A stretch of 64,000 nt of DNA, taken from the NCBI RefSeq assembly GCF_007997305.1, contig NZ_VORZ01000002.1:551529-615528 (forward strand), given 5' to 3'. Below are positions 27,384 through 36,845 of the stretch, piece after piece. The notes under the pieces were generated by a model that saw only the letters and a list, made by a program, of their open reading frames with translations, ran no database searches and had not been told where the DNA came from. Each line of letters begins with the position of its first letter. Within the stretch, counting starts at the first letter, position 1. Position numbers and translations under genes: made by a program. Source of the stretch: Psychrobacter frigidicola. GTDB taxonomy: Bacteria; Pseudomonadota; Gammaproteobacteria; Pseudomonadales; Moraxellaceae.

Positions 27384-28424
27384 TTAAGGAGAGGGGTTTG
27401 GTTGTTGCATATGTACTGCTTCAATAGCCTCTAATACCTCTACACTTAAGGTGATACTTATACTATCAACATTAGATTGTAGCTGCTCAAGACTAGTTGC
27501 ACCGATAATATTACTGGTAACAAACGGTCGTGAATTGACAAATGCTAAGGCCATCTGCGCCATATCAAGGCCTGCATCGGCGGCAATCTTGGCATATTGT
27601 GCTGTCGCCCACTGTGCTTGCTCATTGATATAGCGATCATAGCGGTCGTATTTGGTCAAACGCGCGCCAGCCGGACGTTTACCATCCAGATATTTACCAG
27701 ATAAGACGCCAAAACCAAGCGGTGAATAGGCAAGCAAGCCCACATTTTCACGATGTGATATTTCGGCTAAACCGACTTCATAAAGACGATTAAGTAAGCT
27801 ATACGGATTTTGAATGGTAATGGGCGCAATTAAGTTGTTTTTATCCGCTTCCCATAAATAGCGCATAATGCCCCATGGCGTATCATTTGATAACCCATAA
27901 GCACGAATACGCCCTTTTTTAATCTCATCATTGAGCGCCTGAATGGTTTCTAAAAATGGCGTTAAATCCTCTAATGACTGCGCTGCCATATCGCTATCAT
28001 AACCAAGTTGACCAAAGAAGTTGGCTTGGCGTTCAGGCCAATGCAATTGATAAATATCAATATAATCCGTCTGCAAACGTTGTAGATTACCATCAATAGC
28101 CGCACTAATATGTGTCGCATTAAAACGACTTTCACCATCCCTTAAAAAGCTCATGGGCGACATTTTACTGGCCAAGATAACGTTATCGCGCTGCTTATTT
28201 TTGCTAAACCAAGAACCCATAAAGCGCTCGGTACTACCTTGTTTGTCTTTGTCGGGCGGCGAGGGATACATCTCAGCAGTATCCCAAAAATTCACACCTG
28301 AAGCCAACGCCATATCCATTTGGGCATGCGCGTCACTCTCAGTATTTTGTTGTCCCCATGTCATCGTACCCAAACAAATTTTAGAAACCTTTTCGTTAAT
28401 TTGGGGGAGCATTTGATACTGCAT
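27384..28424 (-). CDS. tas: Aldo/keto reductase, Tas family
   Basis: NADP(H)-dependent oxidoreductase with a TIM-barrel fold. The product is 346 residues, the length of E. coli Tas, and starts with the same pattern (MQYQMLPQ...CLGTMTWGQQN). The tetrad residues are visible: Asp in FWDTAEMYP, Tyr in the same motif, Lys in ILASKM, and His in YQLHWPE. The C-terminal cofactor segment is NIIGATSLEQLQSNV. The natural substrate of Tas is unknown, though E. coli Tas can complement tyrosine auxotrophy. The gene is single, convergent with the acyltransferase. Confidence 0.88.
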   Translation of the reverse strand: MQYQMLPQINEKVSKICLGTMTWGQQNTESDAHAQMDMALASGVNFWDTAEMYPSPPDKDKQGSTERFMGSWFSKNKQRDNVILASKMSPMSFLRDGESRFNATHISAAIDGNLQRLQTDYIDIYQLHWPERQANFFGQLGYDSDMAAQSLEDLTPFLETIQALNDEIKKGRIRAYGLSNDTPWGIMRYLWEADKNNLIAPITIQNPYSLLNRLYEVGLAEISHRENVGLLAYSPLGFGVLSGKYLDGKRPAGARLTKYDRYDRYINEQAQWATAQYAKIAADAGLDMAQMALAFVNSRPFVTSNIIGATSLEQLQSNVDSISITLSVEVLEAIEAVHMQQPNPSP

Positions 28425-28512
28425 ACAAATATCCTTTCTTAATTTTTATTTTAGAAGCTATTCGTTCTATTTATTGTTGTTTTATCTTTGTTAAATAAGA
28501 AAACTTAAGAAA

Positions 28513-29025
28513 TTACGTTAATTGAATTCCAATCACACCAGGCGGCGTTACTTTAAATATTTGAACCTTGAACAATACCGATTGTCCGGCGAGCGGATGA
28601 TTAAAGTCCACTTCAATATCGTCATCATGAATAGCGCTAACTGTACCGGGTAAAGTGTTTTTACCTTTATCTTCAAACTCTATCAACATTCCAACCTCTA
28701 GCGTATCAGCGACCAGTGCAAATTGGGCGCTGCTAAAAGTCTGAATATTATCAGGATTCCATTCACCAAAGGCTTGTTCGGGATCAAGGTGAGCACTGCG
28801 CGTATCTCCGGCGCGCAAGTTCATCAATACTTGCTCGAACCCAGGCAAAAAACTCTCGTCACCGATGGTTAAAGTCACTGGGGCTTCACGGCTAAAAGTT
28901 GAATCAATGACAGTGCCGTTTTCGAGGGTGACTTCAAAATGCAATTTGACAAGACTGCCATAAGTGATGCGCGTGTCTTCATTAGGATTGATAAATTGGG
29001 ATTCGGTCATATTTTCTGTAGTCAT
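28513..29025 (-). CDS. fkpB: FKBP-type peptidyl-prolyl isomerase, SlpA/FkpB-like
   Basis: Isomerises Xaa-Pro bonds. The SlpA type combines an FKBP domain with an inserted flap chaperone domain. Visible marks: VKLHFEVTLENGTVIDSTF, GDESFLPGFEQVLMNLRAGD and HLDPEQAFGEWNPDNIQ. The start is uncertain: ATGs at 29061, 29025 and 29010 are in frame and none has a strong ribosome site; I chose 29025. In E. coli fkpB follows lspA; here it is about 1 kb from lspA on the same strand with a convergent gene between, which looks like a rearranged version of that neighbourhood (inference). Confidence 0.85.
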   Translation of the reverse strand: MTTENMTESQFINPNEDTRITYGSLVKLHFEVTLENGTVIDSTFSREAPVTLTIGDESFLPGFEQVLMNLRAGDTRSAHLDPEQAFGEWNPDNIQTFSSAQFALVADTLEVGMLIEFEDKGKNTLPGTVSAIHDDDIEVDFNHPLAGQSVLFKVQIFKVTPPGVIGIQLT

Positions 29026-29205
29026 ATTAGAAGGCCATCTATTGGTGAGGTTAAGGGGCAATCCCTGAATAGTAATACGAGAAATAATAAGCCATTTTTT
29101 GAATGAGATAAGCGTAAATAGTGTAACGACTATAGTTTCATTTAAGCGCTATTATTCAAATAGTGTAACATGTTGAGCAATCTAGAATAATGGTTTGAGG
29201 ACAGC

Positions 29206-29856
29206 ATGACAACCAAACAACAAGGCCATATCAAAAAGTGGCAAGACGATAAAGGCTTTGGCTTTATCGAAACAGAGAATGGCGAATCCGTATTTTTTCA
29301 TGTGAGTGAATTTAATGCGCGTCGTCGCCCTACTATTGGTGAGCAAGTTGTTTTTACCACTGCTCAAGACAATCAAGGACGCATGCAAGCCAAACAAGTG
29401 CAGGAGCTTGGCTTCGTACAGCAACAGATGGCGCAAAAGAACCAAAAAATTCGCCAACGTAATCATCAGCGTAGCAATCAAGCAGACTTTGAAGCTGGAC
29501 AAAAAAAACGTTTATTTCTTGGTGTGGCGTTTTATGCCGTACTTATACTACTTGCCTTTATGGATAAGCTGAGCTGGCTAGTAGTTGGTTGGTATGCAGT
29601 GATAGGACTTGTCACTTATATGATGTATGCCAAAGATAAATCAGCTGCACAAAGCGGCGACTGGCGAACTCCTGAGTCGACTTTGCACCTATTAAGTATG
29701 CTCGGTGGTTGGGTCGGGGCAATGGTTGCGCAGACATATCTGCGGCATAAGTCACAAAAATCAGATTTTCGGATGACATACTATTTAACGGTGGTTATTA
29801 ACTTGGCAGGGTTGTTATTCATATTGGCAGGTAGCGATCTGAAAGAGTTTTTATAG
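29206..29856 (+). CDS. Cold-shock domain plus DUF1294 membrane protein
   Basis: A fusion of an N-terminal cold-shock domain (about 4-67) with a C-terminal DUF1294 membrane domain. The CSD carries the RNP1-like motif DKGFGFIE and RNP2-like VFFHVSEF, so it may bind single-stranded nucleic acid. A Gln/Arg-rich linker (about 72-100) follows, then about three or four membrane helices with the DUF1294 signature (MYAKDKSAAQSGDWRTPE, LHLLSMLGGWVGA). The architecture is known in gamma-proteobacteria, but its job is not. It may tether RNA at the membrane, which is speculation. The gene is divergent from fkpB and convergent with lspA. Confidence 0.88.
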   Translation: MTTKQQGHIKKWQDDKGFGFIETENGESVFFHVSEFNARRRPTIGEQVVFTTAQDNQGRMQAKQVQELGFVQQQMAQKNQKIRQRNHQRSNQADFEAGQKKRLFLGVAFYAVLILLAFMDKLSWLVVGWYAVIGLVTYMMYAKDKSAAQSGDWRTPESTLHLLSMLGGWVGAMVAQTYLRHKSQKSDFRMTYYLTVVINLAGLLFILAGSDLKEFL

Positions 29857-29902
29857 ATAAAAGGTAGAGCCAGTTATAAAAACGTCTACTTCATTAACTG
29901 TA

Positions 29903-29970
29903 ATTAATTAGCATCAATAAAAAACCCGCTATAGAAAGCTATAACGGGTTTTTTATTGATGCTAATTAAT
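29903..29970. terminator. Very long bidirectional terminator between the CSD-DUF1294 gene and lspA
   Basis: A 32-bp inverted repeat (29903-29934 with 29939-29970, 4-nt loop, one mismatch). The core is A6-CCCGCTATAG / CTATAACGGG-T6, and the outer arms (ATTAATTAGCATCAAT) continue beyond the T-tract. Confidence 0.92.
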
Positions 29971-29981
29971 ACCAATTTACA

Positions 29982-30968
29982 TTAGCTGCTACGCTTTTTT
30001 TCCAAAAATAACATATCAATGATAATTAAAGCCACACCAATACTAATGCCCATATCGGCAATATTAAAGATAGGATAATGCCAGACATCAGCACTGTGAA
30101 TATGAATAAAGTCGATAACATGACCATGTAGTAAACGGTCGATTAAATTACCCACTGCACCGCCCAGTACCATAGCTAGACCTACGGATAGCAGTTTGGC
30201 TTGGCGCGGAGCTTTGATAAGATAGACAATCAAAAATAGCGACATTACTAGTGCTAGAGCTGAGAAAAACCACTTTTGCCAGCCACCAGCATCTGCCAAA
30301 AAGCTAAAAGCGGCACCATAGTTATAGGCTAGGGTCCAATTAAGAAATGGCTCTATGACCGGAACAGGCTCATGAAAAGTCAGCTTGGTTTCCGCCAGCC
30401 ATTTTGTCCATTGATCCAGACCAAGCACCACAAGAGAGAGCAGATACCATACAAAGGCGCGTTTACCATTTGCAATCAGCTTAGGCGTTTTGATAAGACG
30501 ACCTTTAGGGGTCAATGAGCTACCTGTCGTTACATGGGCAGGTCTAGGTGATTCTTTTTTATCAGTAGCATTAACCAGTTTAAGTGGAGTAAGGGTAGCT
30601 CCTGCTTCAACTGCTACTTCCTCATCTAGCTTTGGTTTTAACGGCTCATCAATTTTGACAGTATTTAAATCGGTTGTATCACTGCTATCTTCTTCAAGCG
30701 AAGTGGTAGCTAATTCCTCAACTATTTCCTCAACTATTTCCTCATCAAGCTTTCGATCTAAGGGCTCATTGACTTTGATAATATCTAAAGCAGTTGTGTC
30801 GTTGTTATCCTTTTCAAGTGAAATAGTAGCTGATTCCTCAGCTACTTCCTCATCTAGCTTTGGATCTAAGGGCTCATTGACTTTGACAGTATCTAAATCA
30901 GCTTTATGGTTACTACCTTTGTCATAATGGGTGAGGCGCTTAGGCGTGTTAGGCAGTTTATTAGGCAT
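29982..30968 (-). CDS. lspA: Lipoprotein signal peptidase II with acidic repeat extension
   Basis: Membrane aspartyl protease that cleaves signal peptides of diacylglyceryl-prolipoproteins. The catalytic Asp pair lies in [15 protein letters not shown] and FNIADMGIS; the core with four membrane helices is about the last 160 residues ([10 protein letters not shown] onward). The ATG at 30968 overlaps the ileS stop by 8 nt, so the two genes are translationally coupled, as ileS-lspA is in most proteobacteria. The odd part is the first ~168 residues, which precede the usual start. They include a Glu/Asp-rich 36-residue repeat ([12 protein letters not shown]...) present about 2.5 times at residues 30-124, then a basic Pro/Lys segment. 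E. coli LspA is 164 residues and has no such part. The extension should be cytoplasmic. Confidence 0.93.
   Translation of the reverse strand: MPNKLPNTPKRLTHYDKGSNHKADLDTVKVNEPLDPKLDEEVAEESATISLEKDNNDTTALDIIKVNEPLDRKLDEEIVEEIVEELATTSLEEDSSDTTDLNTVKIDEPLKPKLDEEVAVEAGATLTPLKLVNATDKKESPRPAHVTTGSSLTPKGRLIKTPKLIANGKRAFVWYLLSLVVLGLDQWTKWLAETKLTFHEPVPVIEPFLNWTLAYNYGAAFSFLADAGGWQKWFFSALALVMSLFLIVYLIKAPRQAKLLSVGLAMVLGGAVGNLIDRLLHGHVIDFIHIHSADVWHYPIFNIADMGISIGVALIIIDMLFLEKKRSS
30597..30881 (-). repeat. Tandem repeat inside the lspA 5' part (about 108 bp unit)
   Basis: Each unit encodes a block beginning VNEPLDxKLDEE. The first block is 36 residues, the second 40 (with an extra IVEE doubling), and the third is partial. 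The DNA shows the same near-repetition (ggctcattgactttga recurs with few changes). In frame throughout. Confidence 0.8.
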
Positions 30969-33816
30969 AGTGACGCACCTCGCCGTTACCGAAGACGTTA
31001 ATGACACAGCGTGCGCATAGCTCAGGATGGGCGGTATCGACACCGATATCGTTACGCACATGCCAGCAGCGTACGCATTTAGTACCCTCGGCTGCAGTAA
31101 CATTTACGATTAAGTCTGCTAGTTCATCCGTATCATTGTCTTGGTTGGTATTGCCATTATCTGTAGTAATATCAGCGGGTGCCGCACTCATTGGTTGTAA
31201 GGTGGCGCTACTGGTAATTAATACAAATCTTAATTCTTCACCTAATTTAGCTAGGCTGTCATGCATCGCCCCATCGGCATATAAAGTCGCCTCAGCAGAT
31301 AAATTCGCGTTAATAAGTTTATTCCCGCGTGCGGTCTCAATATGTTTATTGACCATATCTTTAGCCGTCATAATGCGCTGCCAGTCATCAGAACTAATCG
31401 CACTCAGTTCAAACTCTGGGAACTCGTACCATGCTTGGGTAAACACGTAAGGATCATCAGTATTGTGCAGCACTTCCCAGGCTTCTTGCGCGGTAAATGA
31501 CAGAATCGGCGTAATCCAGCGAATCAACGCTTGGGCAATATGATAAATTGCTGTCTGTGCTGAACGCCGCGGCATACCATCGGCTTGGGTAGTGTATTGC
31601 CGATCTTTGATAATATCTAGATAGAAACCTCCTAAGTCCTGTGAGCAAAACGCAGTAATATGCTGGGTGACTTGGTGAAAGTCCATCGCATCATAAGCTT
31701 CGATGATTTGGGCTTGAACCGTTTGTGCCCGCTCAATAATAAATTTATCGAGGCTAACCAATTTATTAATGTCGACGCTGTTGGTAGCGGGGTCAAAGTC
31801 ATCGGTATTGGCGAGTAAAAAGCGTAAGGTATTACGGATGCGGCGATACATATCAATCGCGCCTTTGAATACGGTTTTGCCGGCATTCATCTCATAGCGA
31901 TAGTCGCTAGAGGCAATCCACAAGCGCAGCATGTCCGCGCCTGTTTTATTAATCTCTTCTTGCGGGGTGATAATGTTGCCAAGAGATTTACTCATTTTGC
32001 GACCATTTTCATCGACCACAAATCCGTGCGTTAACACTTGCTTAAACGGTGGGCGCTGATACATCGCCTCAGAGGTTAATAATGAGGTCTGGAACCAACC
32101 GCGATGCTGATCTGAGCCTTCTAAGTACAAGTCAGCAGGATTGGTTAATTCATCGCGCTGTTCAAGTACTGTAAAATGAGTTGTTCCTGAATCAAACCAC
32201 ACATCTAAAGTATCCGTGGCTTTATCATAATCAACCGCTTCATCCCCTAAGAAATCTTCACAGCTGGCATCAAACCAAGCTTCAACGCCGCCAGCAGCGA
32301 TTTTTTGTGCAGCGACTTCCATCAGCTCTAAGGTATTAGGATGTAGCTCACCCGTTTCTTTATGAGTAAAGAAAGCGATGGGTACGCCCCACGTACGCTG
32401 GCGAGAAATACACCAGTCTGGACGACCGTTAAGCATAGATTCGATACGGTTTTGACCCCATGCTGGCGTCCAGTTTACTGATGGAATATCAGCAAGGGCG
32501 CGCTCACGTAAGCCTTCAACCTCCATATTGATAAACCATTGCGGCGTTGCTCGAAAGATAATCGGTGACTTATGACGCCAGCAATGCGGATAGCTGTGTT
32601 CAATTTTGGTATGGCTTAATAAATGGCCGTTTTCATGCAAAGTGGCGATAATTTTTGGATTGGCTTTATAGATATGTTCACCAGCGAAGACTGCTGCTGT
32701 GCTTAAATAAACGCCCGTACCGCTTACTGGGTTTTCAACGGGTAAGTTATATTTAAGACCAACAATATAATCGTCTAAACCGTGACCAGGCGCAGTATGT
32801 ACTAGACCGGTACCACTATCGGTCGTCACATGGTCGCCTAAGATAAGCGGTACTTGGCGGTCTTCAATAAGAGGGTGCTGAGCGCGTAACCCTTCAAGCT
32901 CGCGTCCTGATACGGTCGCCAATACTTCTTGATTGCTGAGTGATAGCGCTTCTAAAGCGGTATCGACAAGGTCAGTGGCTAATAGCAGATTGCCTTTTTC
33001 GGTAGCAACCACACTATAGTCATGCTCAGGATGCACTGAAATTGCTTGGTTAGCAGGCAATGTCCACGGCGTTGTTGTCCAAATGACTGCTGCAATACCG
33101 CCTTCAATAGCTGCGAAGTCAGCAAACTTGTCCGTCTCTAAAACATCAAAGCTGACATAAATAGCGTCGGATACTTTGTCTTGGTATTCAACTTCTGCTT
33201 CCGCCAATGCTGAGCTACAGTCCAAACACCAGTTCACAGGTTTCATACCACGGGTGACATGACCATTGGCATGGATTATAGCCAATGCGCGTACGATGTT
33301 GGCTTCTTGGGCAAAGTTCATGGTCAAGTACGGATTGTCCCAATCACCAAAAATACCCAAGCGTTTAAAGTCCGCTTTTTGCAGCTCGACTTGGCTACTG
33401 GCATACTCGCGGCACAGACCACGAAACTCTGTTGCTGAAACCTTTTGCCCCACTTTACCGACTTTGGCTTCCACTTTTTGCTCAATCGGTAGACCATGAC
33501 AGTCCCAACCGGGCACGTAAGGGGCATCAAACCCTGATAAGGTTTTTGACTTCACAATAATGTCTTTTAGTACTTTATTAACGGCGTGACCCAAGTGAAT
33601 TTGGCCGTTGGCATAAGGAGGACCATCATGCAAAATATATTTAGGAGCGCCAGTACGTACCTGACGAATCTTGCCATAAACATCATCCGCTTCCCACGCG
33701 CTTAGCCAATCTGGCTCACGATTGGCTAAATTGGCACGCATTGGAAATACAGTGTCAGCAAGATTTAGGGTATCTTTATAATCAAGGCTTAGCGTATCGT
33801 TGCTTTTGTCAGTCAT
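30961..33816 (-). CDS. ileS: Isoleucyl-tRNA synthetase
   Basis: Class I aminoacyl-tRNA synthetase of 951 residues. HIGH motif: HLGH (74-77) in [16 protein letters not shown]; the editing CP1 domain follows; KMSKS motif KMSKSLGNI near residue 610; the C-terminal zinc finger has C-x2-C pairs in CVRCWHV and LCARCV. The length and motif set fit the eubacterial IleS of type 1. It is followed by lspA with an 8-nt overlap. ribF, the usual upstream gene, is absent; instead a 963-nt gene-free region precedes it. Confidence 0.98.
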   Translation of the reverse strand: MTDKSNDTLSLDYKDTLNLADTVFPMRANLANREPDWLSAWEADDVYGKIRQVRTGAPKYILHDGPPYANGQIHLGHAVNKVLKDIIVKSKTLSGFDAPYVPGWDCHGLPIEQKVEAKVGKVGQKVSATEFRGLCREYASSQVELQKADFKRLGIFGDWDNPYLTMNFAQEANIVRALAIIHANGHVTRGMKPVNWCLDCSSALAEAEVEYQDKVSDAIYVSFDVLETDKFADFAAIEGGIAAVIWTTTPWTLPANQAISVHPEHDYSVVATEKGNLLLATDLVDTALEALSLSNQEVLATVSGRELEGLRAQHPLIEDRQVPLILGDHVTTDSGTGLVHTAPGHGLDDYIVGLKYNLPVENPVSGTGVYLSTAAVFAGEHIYKANPKIIATLHENGHLLSHTKIEHSYPHCWRHKSPIIFRATPQWFINMEVEGLRERALADIPSVNWTPAWGQNRIESMLNGRPDWCISRQRTWGVPIAFFTHKETGELHPNTLELMEVAAQKIAAGGVEAWFDASCEDFLGDEAVDYDKATDTLDVWFDSGTTHFTVLEQRDELTNPADLYLEGSDQHRGWFQTSLLTSEAMYQRPPFKQVLTHGFVVDENGRKMSKSLGNIITPQEEINKTGADMLRLWIASSDYRYEMNAGKTVFKGAIDMYRRIRNTLRFLLANTDDFDPATNSVDINKLVSLDKFIIERAQTVQAQIIEAYDAMDFHQVTQHITAFCSQDLGGFYLDIIKDRQYTTQADGMPRRSAQTAIYHIAQALIRWITPILSFTAQEAWEVLHNTDDPYVFTQAWYEFPEFELSAISSDDWQRIMTAKDMVNKHIETARGNKLINANLSAEATLYADGAMHDSLAKLGEELRFVLITSSATLQPMSAAPADITTDNGNTNQDNDTDELADLIVNVTAAEGTKCVRCWHVRNDIGVDTAHPELCARCVINVFGNGEVRHYA

Positions 33817-34779
33817 AGAAGGTTTCTTTATATAAGGATAAGTTAAATATGAATATGAGATGTAGCAATGGTTTGAGTCTATGCAGTCTATAGCAGGAGC
33901 AACTGCCGTGCTTACTATAAAACCGTTAAGAATATAGAACTGTGCTATAAAAACCGTAAAAAACGTCTGTCATTATATGATAAAACGAGTGGGGTAAAAA
34001 GTACTGTTACCGCTGTTATCTATTTAAGGCAAATGGATGAGTAACAATAATAATAACCGCGCTTAACAATCCTATGATATTGTGCTAACTTAAGCGACAT
34101 TAAATATAAAATTGTATTCTTAATCGTTATGATTAATGAAGCAAAAAATGTGCTAATAATATAAATTATCGTTAGTAGTTATCTTGTTATTAAGCGTTAT
34201 TGTTAAAAGGCATCTTATCATCAAATGATGATGAACGCTTATACACGTCGTCTATCATTAAAAGACAGGTCATCACAACAAGGTGCACGTTGGTACTATA
34301 TTTTATCATGCTGATGTTTCATCTCTCTTATAATGATAATCAGCAATTATACTAGTCAGTAATTATACCGAGCATAGGCATCATCTATCTGGTTGACATG
34401 AGTTTGGTTTTCTTTTTTTAACATGGCGTGGTATTTACTTTTCTTATATTATCGGTCTTTATATTAGCAGTCATAGGTCTCTGACCATAATATTTTAATG
34501 ACTTTTATTAATAACGTCACTATCAGCAGCATTCATTGAGCTGCAATAGCAACAACAACCCACCTTTAATAGCTTTTAAACGCGATAAGCATTGCGCTGA
34601 CATCTTGACGACTTTACTATTCAACCGTAACCATAATTGCCGTCTGCGTCTTAATCTGCTAAAACATCCGGTTTTATCCATGATTTTATAAGGATGAAGT
34701 CAGGCAGTAACCTTATTTTATGGTGTTTTAAATTGAATCTGAAAAATTACCCAGAGTAACCACCACGCAAGGAGCAACA
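33817..34779. other. 963-nt gene-free region between ileS and ald
   Basis: Divergent promoters for ileS and ald must lie here. I see no reading frame with coding character. Visible items: a small palindrome (ATCATCA-aa-TGATGAT at 34217-34232), a sequence resembling a Fur box at 34329-34347, and repeated AATTATAC motifs next to it. The ald ribosome site AAGGAG is at 34769-34774. Confidence 0.5.
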
Positions 34780-35895
34780 ATGAAAGTAGGCATCCCAAGG
34801 GAAGTAAAAAATAATGAAAACCGTGTTGGCCTGACCCCAAGTGGCGTGAACGCATTAGTTGAGGCTGGTCACACCGTATATGTTGAGACCAATGCGGGTG
34901 ACGGTTCACAATTTACAGACGCTGATTATAGCGATGCGGGCGCGACTATTGTTAATAGCGCTGCTGAAGCGTGGGATGTTGATTTATTAGTCAAAGTTAA
35001 AGAGCCACAATCTAGCGAATATCCTTATTTAAAAGAAGGTTTGACGCTATTTACCTATCTACATTTGGCAGCTGAGCCAACACTTGCCAAAGCATTGTTA
35101 GAGAGCAAAGTAAACGGTATCGCTTATGAGACGGTACAGCTACCAGACCGCTCATTACCATTGTTAACCCCAATGAGTGAAATTGCTGGGCGTATGAGCA
35201 CACAGATTGGTGCCCAATACTTGCAGTCTTTTTACGGCGGTAAAGGTATTTTACTTGGCGGTGTACCAGGCGTCCAAAAAGGTAAAGTAACCATTATTGG
35301 TGGCGGCGTATCAGGTACAGAGGCAGCAAAAATTGCGCTTGGTTTACGTGCTGATGTGACTATTTTAGACCTGAGCCCAACTCGTCTAAAAGAGCTGTCC
35401 GAGATGTTTGGTAGTGGTGTACAGACGCTGATGTCAACCAAATTAAACATCGCTGAAAGTGTTAAAAACAGTGATTTGGTTATCGGTGCGGTACTAATCC
35501 CAGGTGCAGCAACGCCAAAATTGGTGACTGAAGAGATGATTAAGTCTATGCAGCCAGGTGGTGTGGTGATTGATATTGCCATTGACCAAGGTGGCTTATT
35601 TGAGACCACCGACCGTATCACCACCCACGATGATGCCACTTATGTCAAACATGGCGTGATTCATTATGCCGTTGCGAACATTCCGGGCGCTGTGCCTCGC
35701 ACCTCGACTATGGCGCTGTCTAACGTCACTCTGCCATACATCATTGCACTGGCAAATAAAGGCTTTAAACAAGCCTGTAATGATAATGAAGCCCTTGCTA
35801 AAGGCGTCAACACTGCCCAAGGTCATGTGACTTATAAAGCGGTTGCCGAAGCTCTGAACTATGATTATAAAGAACTTAGCGCATTAATCAGCTAG
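34780..35895 (+). CDS. ald: Alanine dehydrogenase
   Basis: NAD-dependent reversible deamination of L-alanine to pyruvate and ammonia. The N-terminal signature [20 protein letters not shown] contains the substrate-binding Arg and a Lys follows later (LLVKVKEPQ); the NAD-binding Rossmann loop is [13 protein letters not shown]; and the catalytic His region is FTYLHLAAE. It has 371 residues, the family norm. AAGGAG precedes the ATG at good spacing. It is transcribed away from ileS and closed by a terminator at 35996-36062. Regulators of ald (Lrp-type) are not adjacent. Confidence 0.97.
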   Translation: MKVGIPREVKNNENRVGLTPSGVNALVEAGHTVYVETNAGDGSQFTDADYSDAGATIVNSAAEAWDVDLLVKVKEPQSSEYPYLKEGLTLFTYLHLAAEPTLAKALLESKVNGIAYETVQLPDRSLPLLTPMSEIAGRMSTQIGAQYLQSFYGGKGILLGGVPGVQKGKVTIIGGGVSGTEAAKIALGLRADVTILDLSPTRLKELSEMFGSGVQTLMSTKLNIAESVKNSDLVIGAVLIPGAATPKLVTEEMIKSMQPGGVVIDIAIDQGGLFETTDRITTHDDATYVKHGVIHYAVANIPGAVPRTSTMALSNVTLPYIIALANKGFKQACNDNEALAKGVNTAQGHVTYKAVAEALNYDYKELSALIS

Positions 35896-35995
35896 TTTTA
35901 TTAACTGACTGTTTTTATTATTTAAGTCGGTTGTTTAATAAATAGTACGAATGATATAAGTTGAATGCAGTTCATATCAATCAAAATCGCACAAT

Positions 35996-36065
35996 AAAGC
36001 CTGTTAAGTGAGTGTCTATACCAGTATTATTATTGGTATTAATTTATCATTTAGCAGGCTTTTTA
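35996..36065 (+). terminator. Terminator of ald
   Basis: AAAGCCTG (35996-36003) pairs with CAGGCTTT (36055-36062), ending in a T-run. The long loop contains a second small hairpin (ACCAGTATT / ATTATTGGT region). Confidence 0.75.
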
Positions 36066-36107
36066 TTACAAAAAATATGAATGGATATTCTAATAATAAC
36101 GGTCTGC

Positions 36108-36704
36108 TTACCAGACTGAACTCAGCCAAAGTCGCAATTTAAGTGACCATAATGGTTGAATGCCTGTTAACCCTTGGGTCATCTCACCATCTTTTAAAAT
36201 CACATAGGAGGGAGTCACTTGTCCCTCCCAATCGTCAAATATTATCCCTTCTTCGTCGTTAATAGTCGTAAAAGTATAGCTATGCTCGTTTAGATAACTT
36301 TGCAATTCTTGATTGCTGCCAGACTGCACGGCAATAGTGACCACCGGATAATTTCCTGCCTCAGCCAGCGTATTCACTGAGGGAGAAGTGGTACGGCATA
36401 TGGGACACCATGTCCCCCAAAAATATACCAGCGTTGGCTTATCAGCACTGAGACGTGCCAAATCAACCGTTTGCCCTTGGTAGTCAGTCAATTGCAACTG
36501 CGGATCGGCTGGCATAACAGGCTGACGCCACCAGTTAATCACAGTATAAATAACGATGAAAACCGTGCCATATAGCAGCATGGTCTTGAGCATTGATAAC
36601 AGCTTTTGCGTTGGGCTTTTTTTAAGGTCGGGCTCAGCTTTACGGTTTTTAGTATCATTACTCGCATTATCGATATTGGCTTTAGGATCACTCTCAATAG
36701 TCAT
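36108..36704 (-). CDS. Membrane-anchored thioredoxin-like protein (TlpA/ScsD type)
   Basis: Thiol-disulfide oxidoreductase facing the periplasm. A polar N-terminus (1-38) precedes one membrane helix (about 40-57); the thioredoxin fold follows with active-site C100-P-I-C103 in FWGTWCPICRTTSP and the cis-Pro in QVTPSYVIL. The arrangement and the TxCPxC context resemble the 'protein disulfide oxidoreductase' ScsD group rather than cytochrome-c maturation DsbE. The gene stands alone, with the terminator of the upstream nitrilase gene before it. The redox partner cannot be inferred; no DsbD homologue is near. Confidence 0.87.
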   Translation of the reverse strand: MTIESDPKANIDNASNDTKNRKAEPDLKKSPTQKLLSMLKTMLLYGTVFIVIYTVINWWRQPVMPADPQLQLTDYQGQTVDLARLSADKPTLVYFWGTWCPICRTTSPSVNTLAEAGNYPVVTIAVQSGSNQELQSYLNEHSYTFTTINDEEGIIFDDWEGQVTPSYVILKDGEMTQGLTGIQPLWSLKLRLWLSSVW

Positions 36705-36754
36705 AACATCTGCTTTTTTAAGGGTAAAGTGTTGGGTGAATCATTTTTTAGATA

Positions 36755-36790
36755 AAAATAAACGGCTGAATGGTCAGCCGTTTATTTTTT
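36755..36790. terminator. Terminator after the GNAT-nitrilase gene
   Basis: AAAATAAACGGCTGA (36755-36769) pairs with TCAGCCGTTTATTTT (36774-36788), loop ATGG. It is T-rich on both strands and lies between two minus-strand genes. Confidence 0.9.
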
Positions 36791-36845
36791 AAAATGTAAA
36801 GTTAAAGGTACTGTCTTATGATAAGTATGTGGTTAGTTTTTACCA

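Noticed and set aside
30490..30927. Plus-strand open frame opposite the lspA repeats
   Set aside because: A Ser/Val-rich frame produced by the complement of the acidic repeats; no start signal.
29982..31103. LspA starting at 31103
   Set aside because: That start lies well inside ileS with no ribosome site; the ATG at 30968 overlapping the ileS stop is the natural coupled start.
34718..34909. Small minus-strand frame over the ald start
   Set aside because: It overlaps the conserved ald N-terminus and has no homology or ribosome site.
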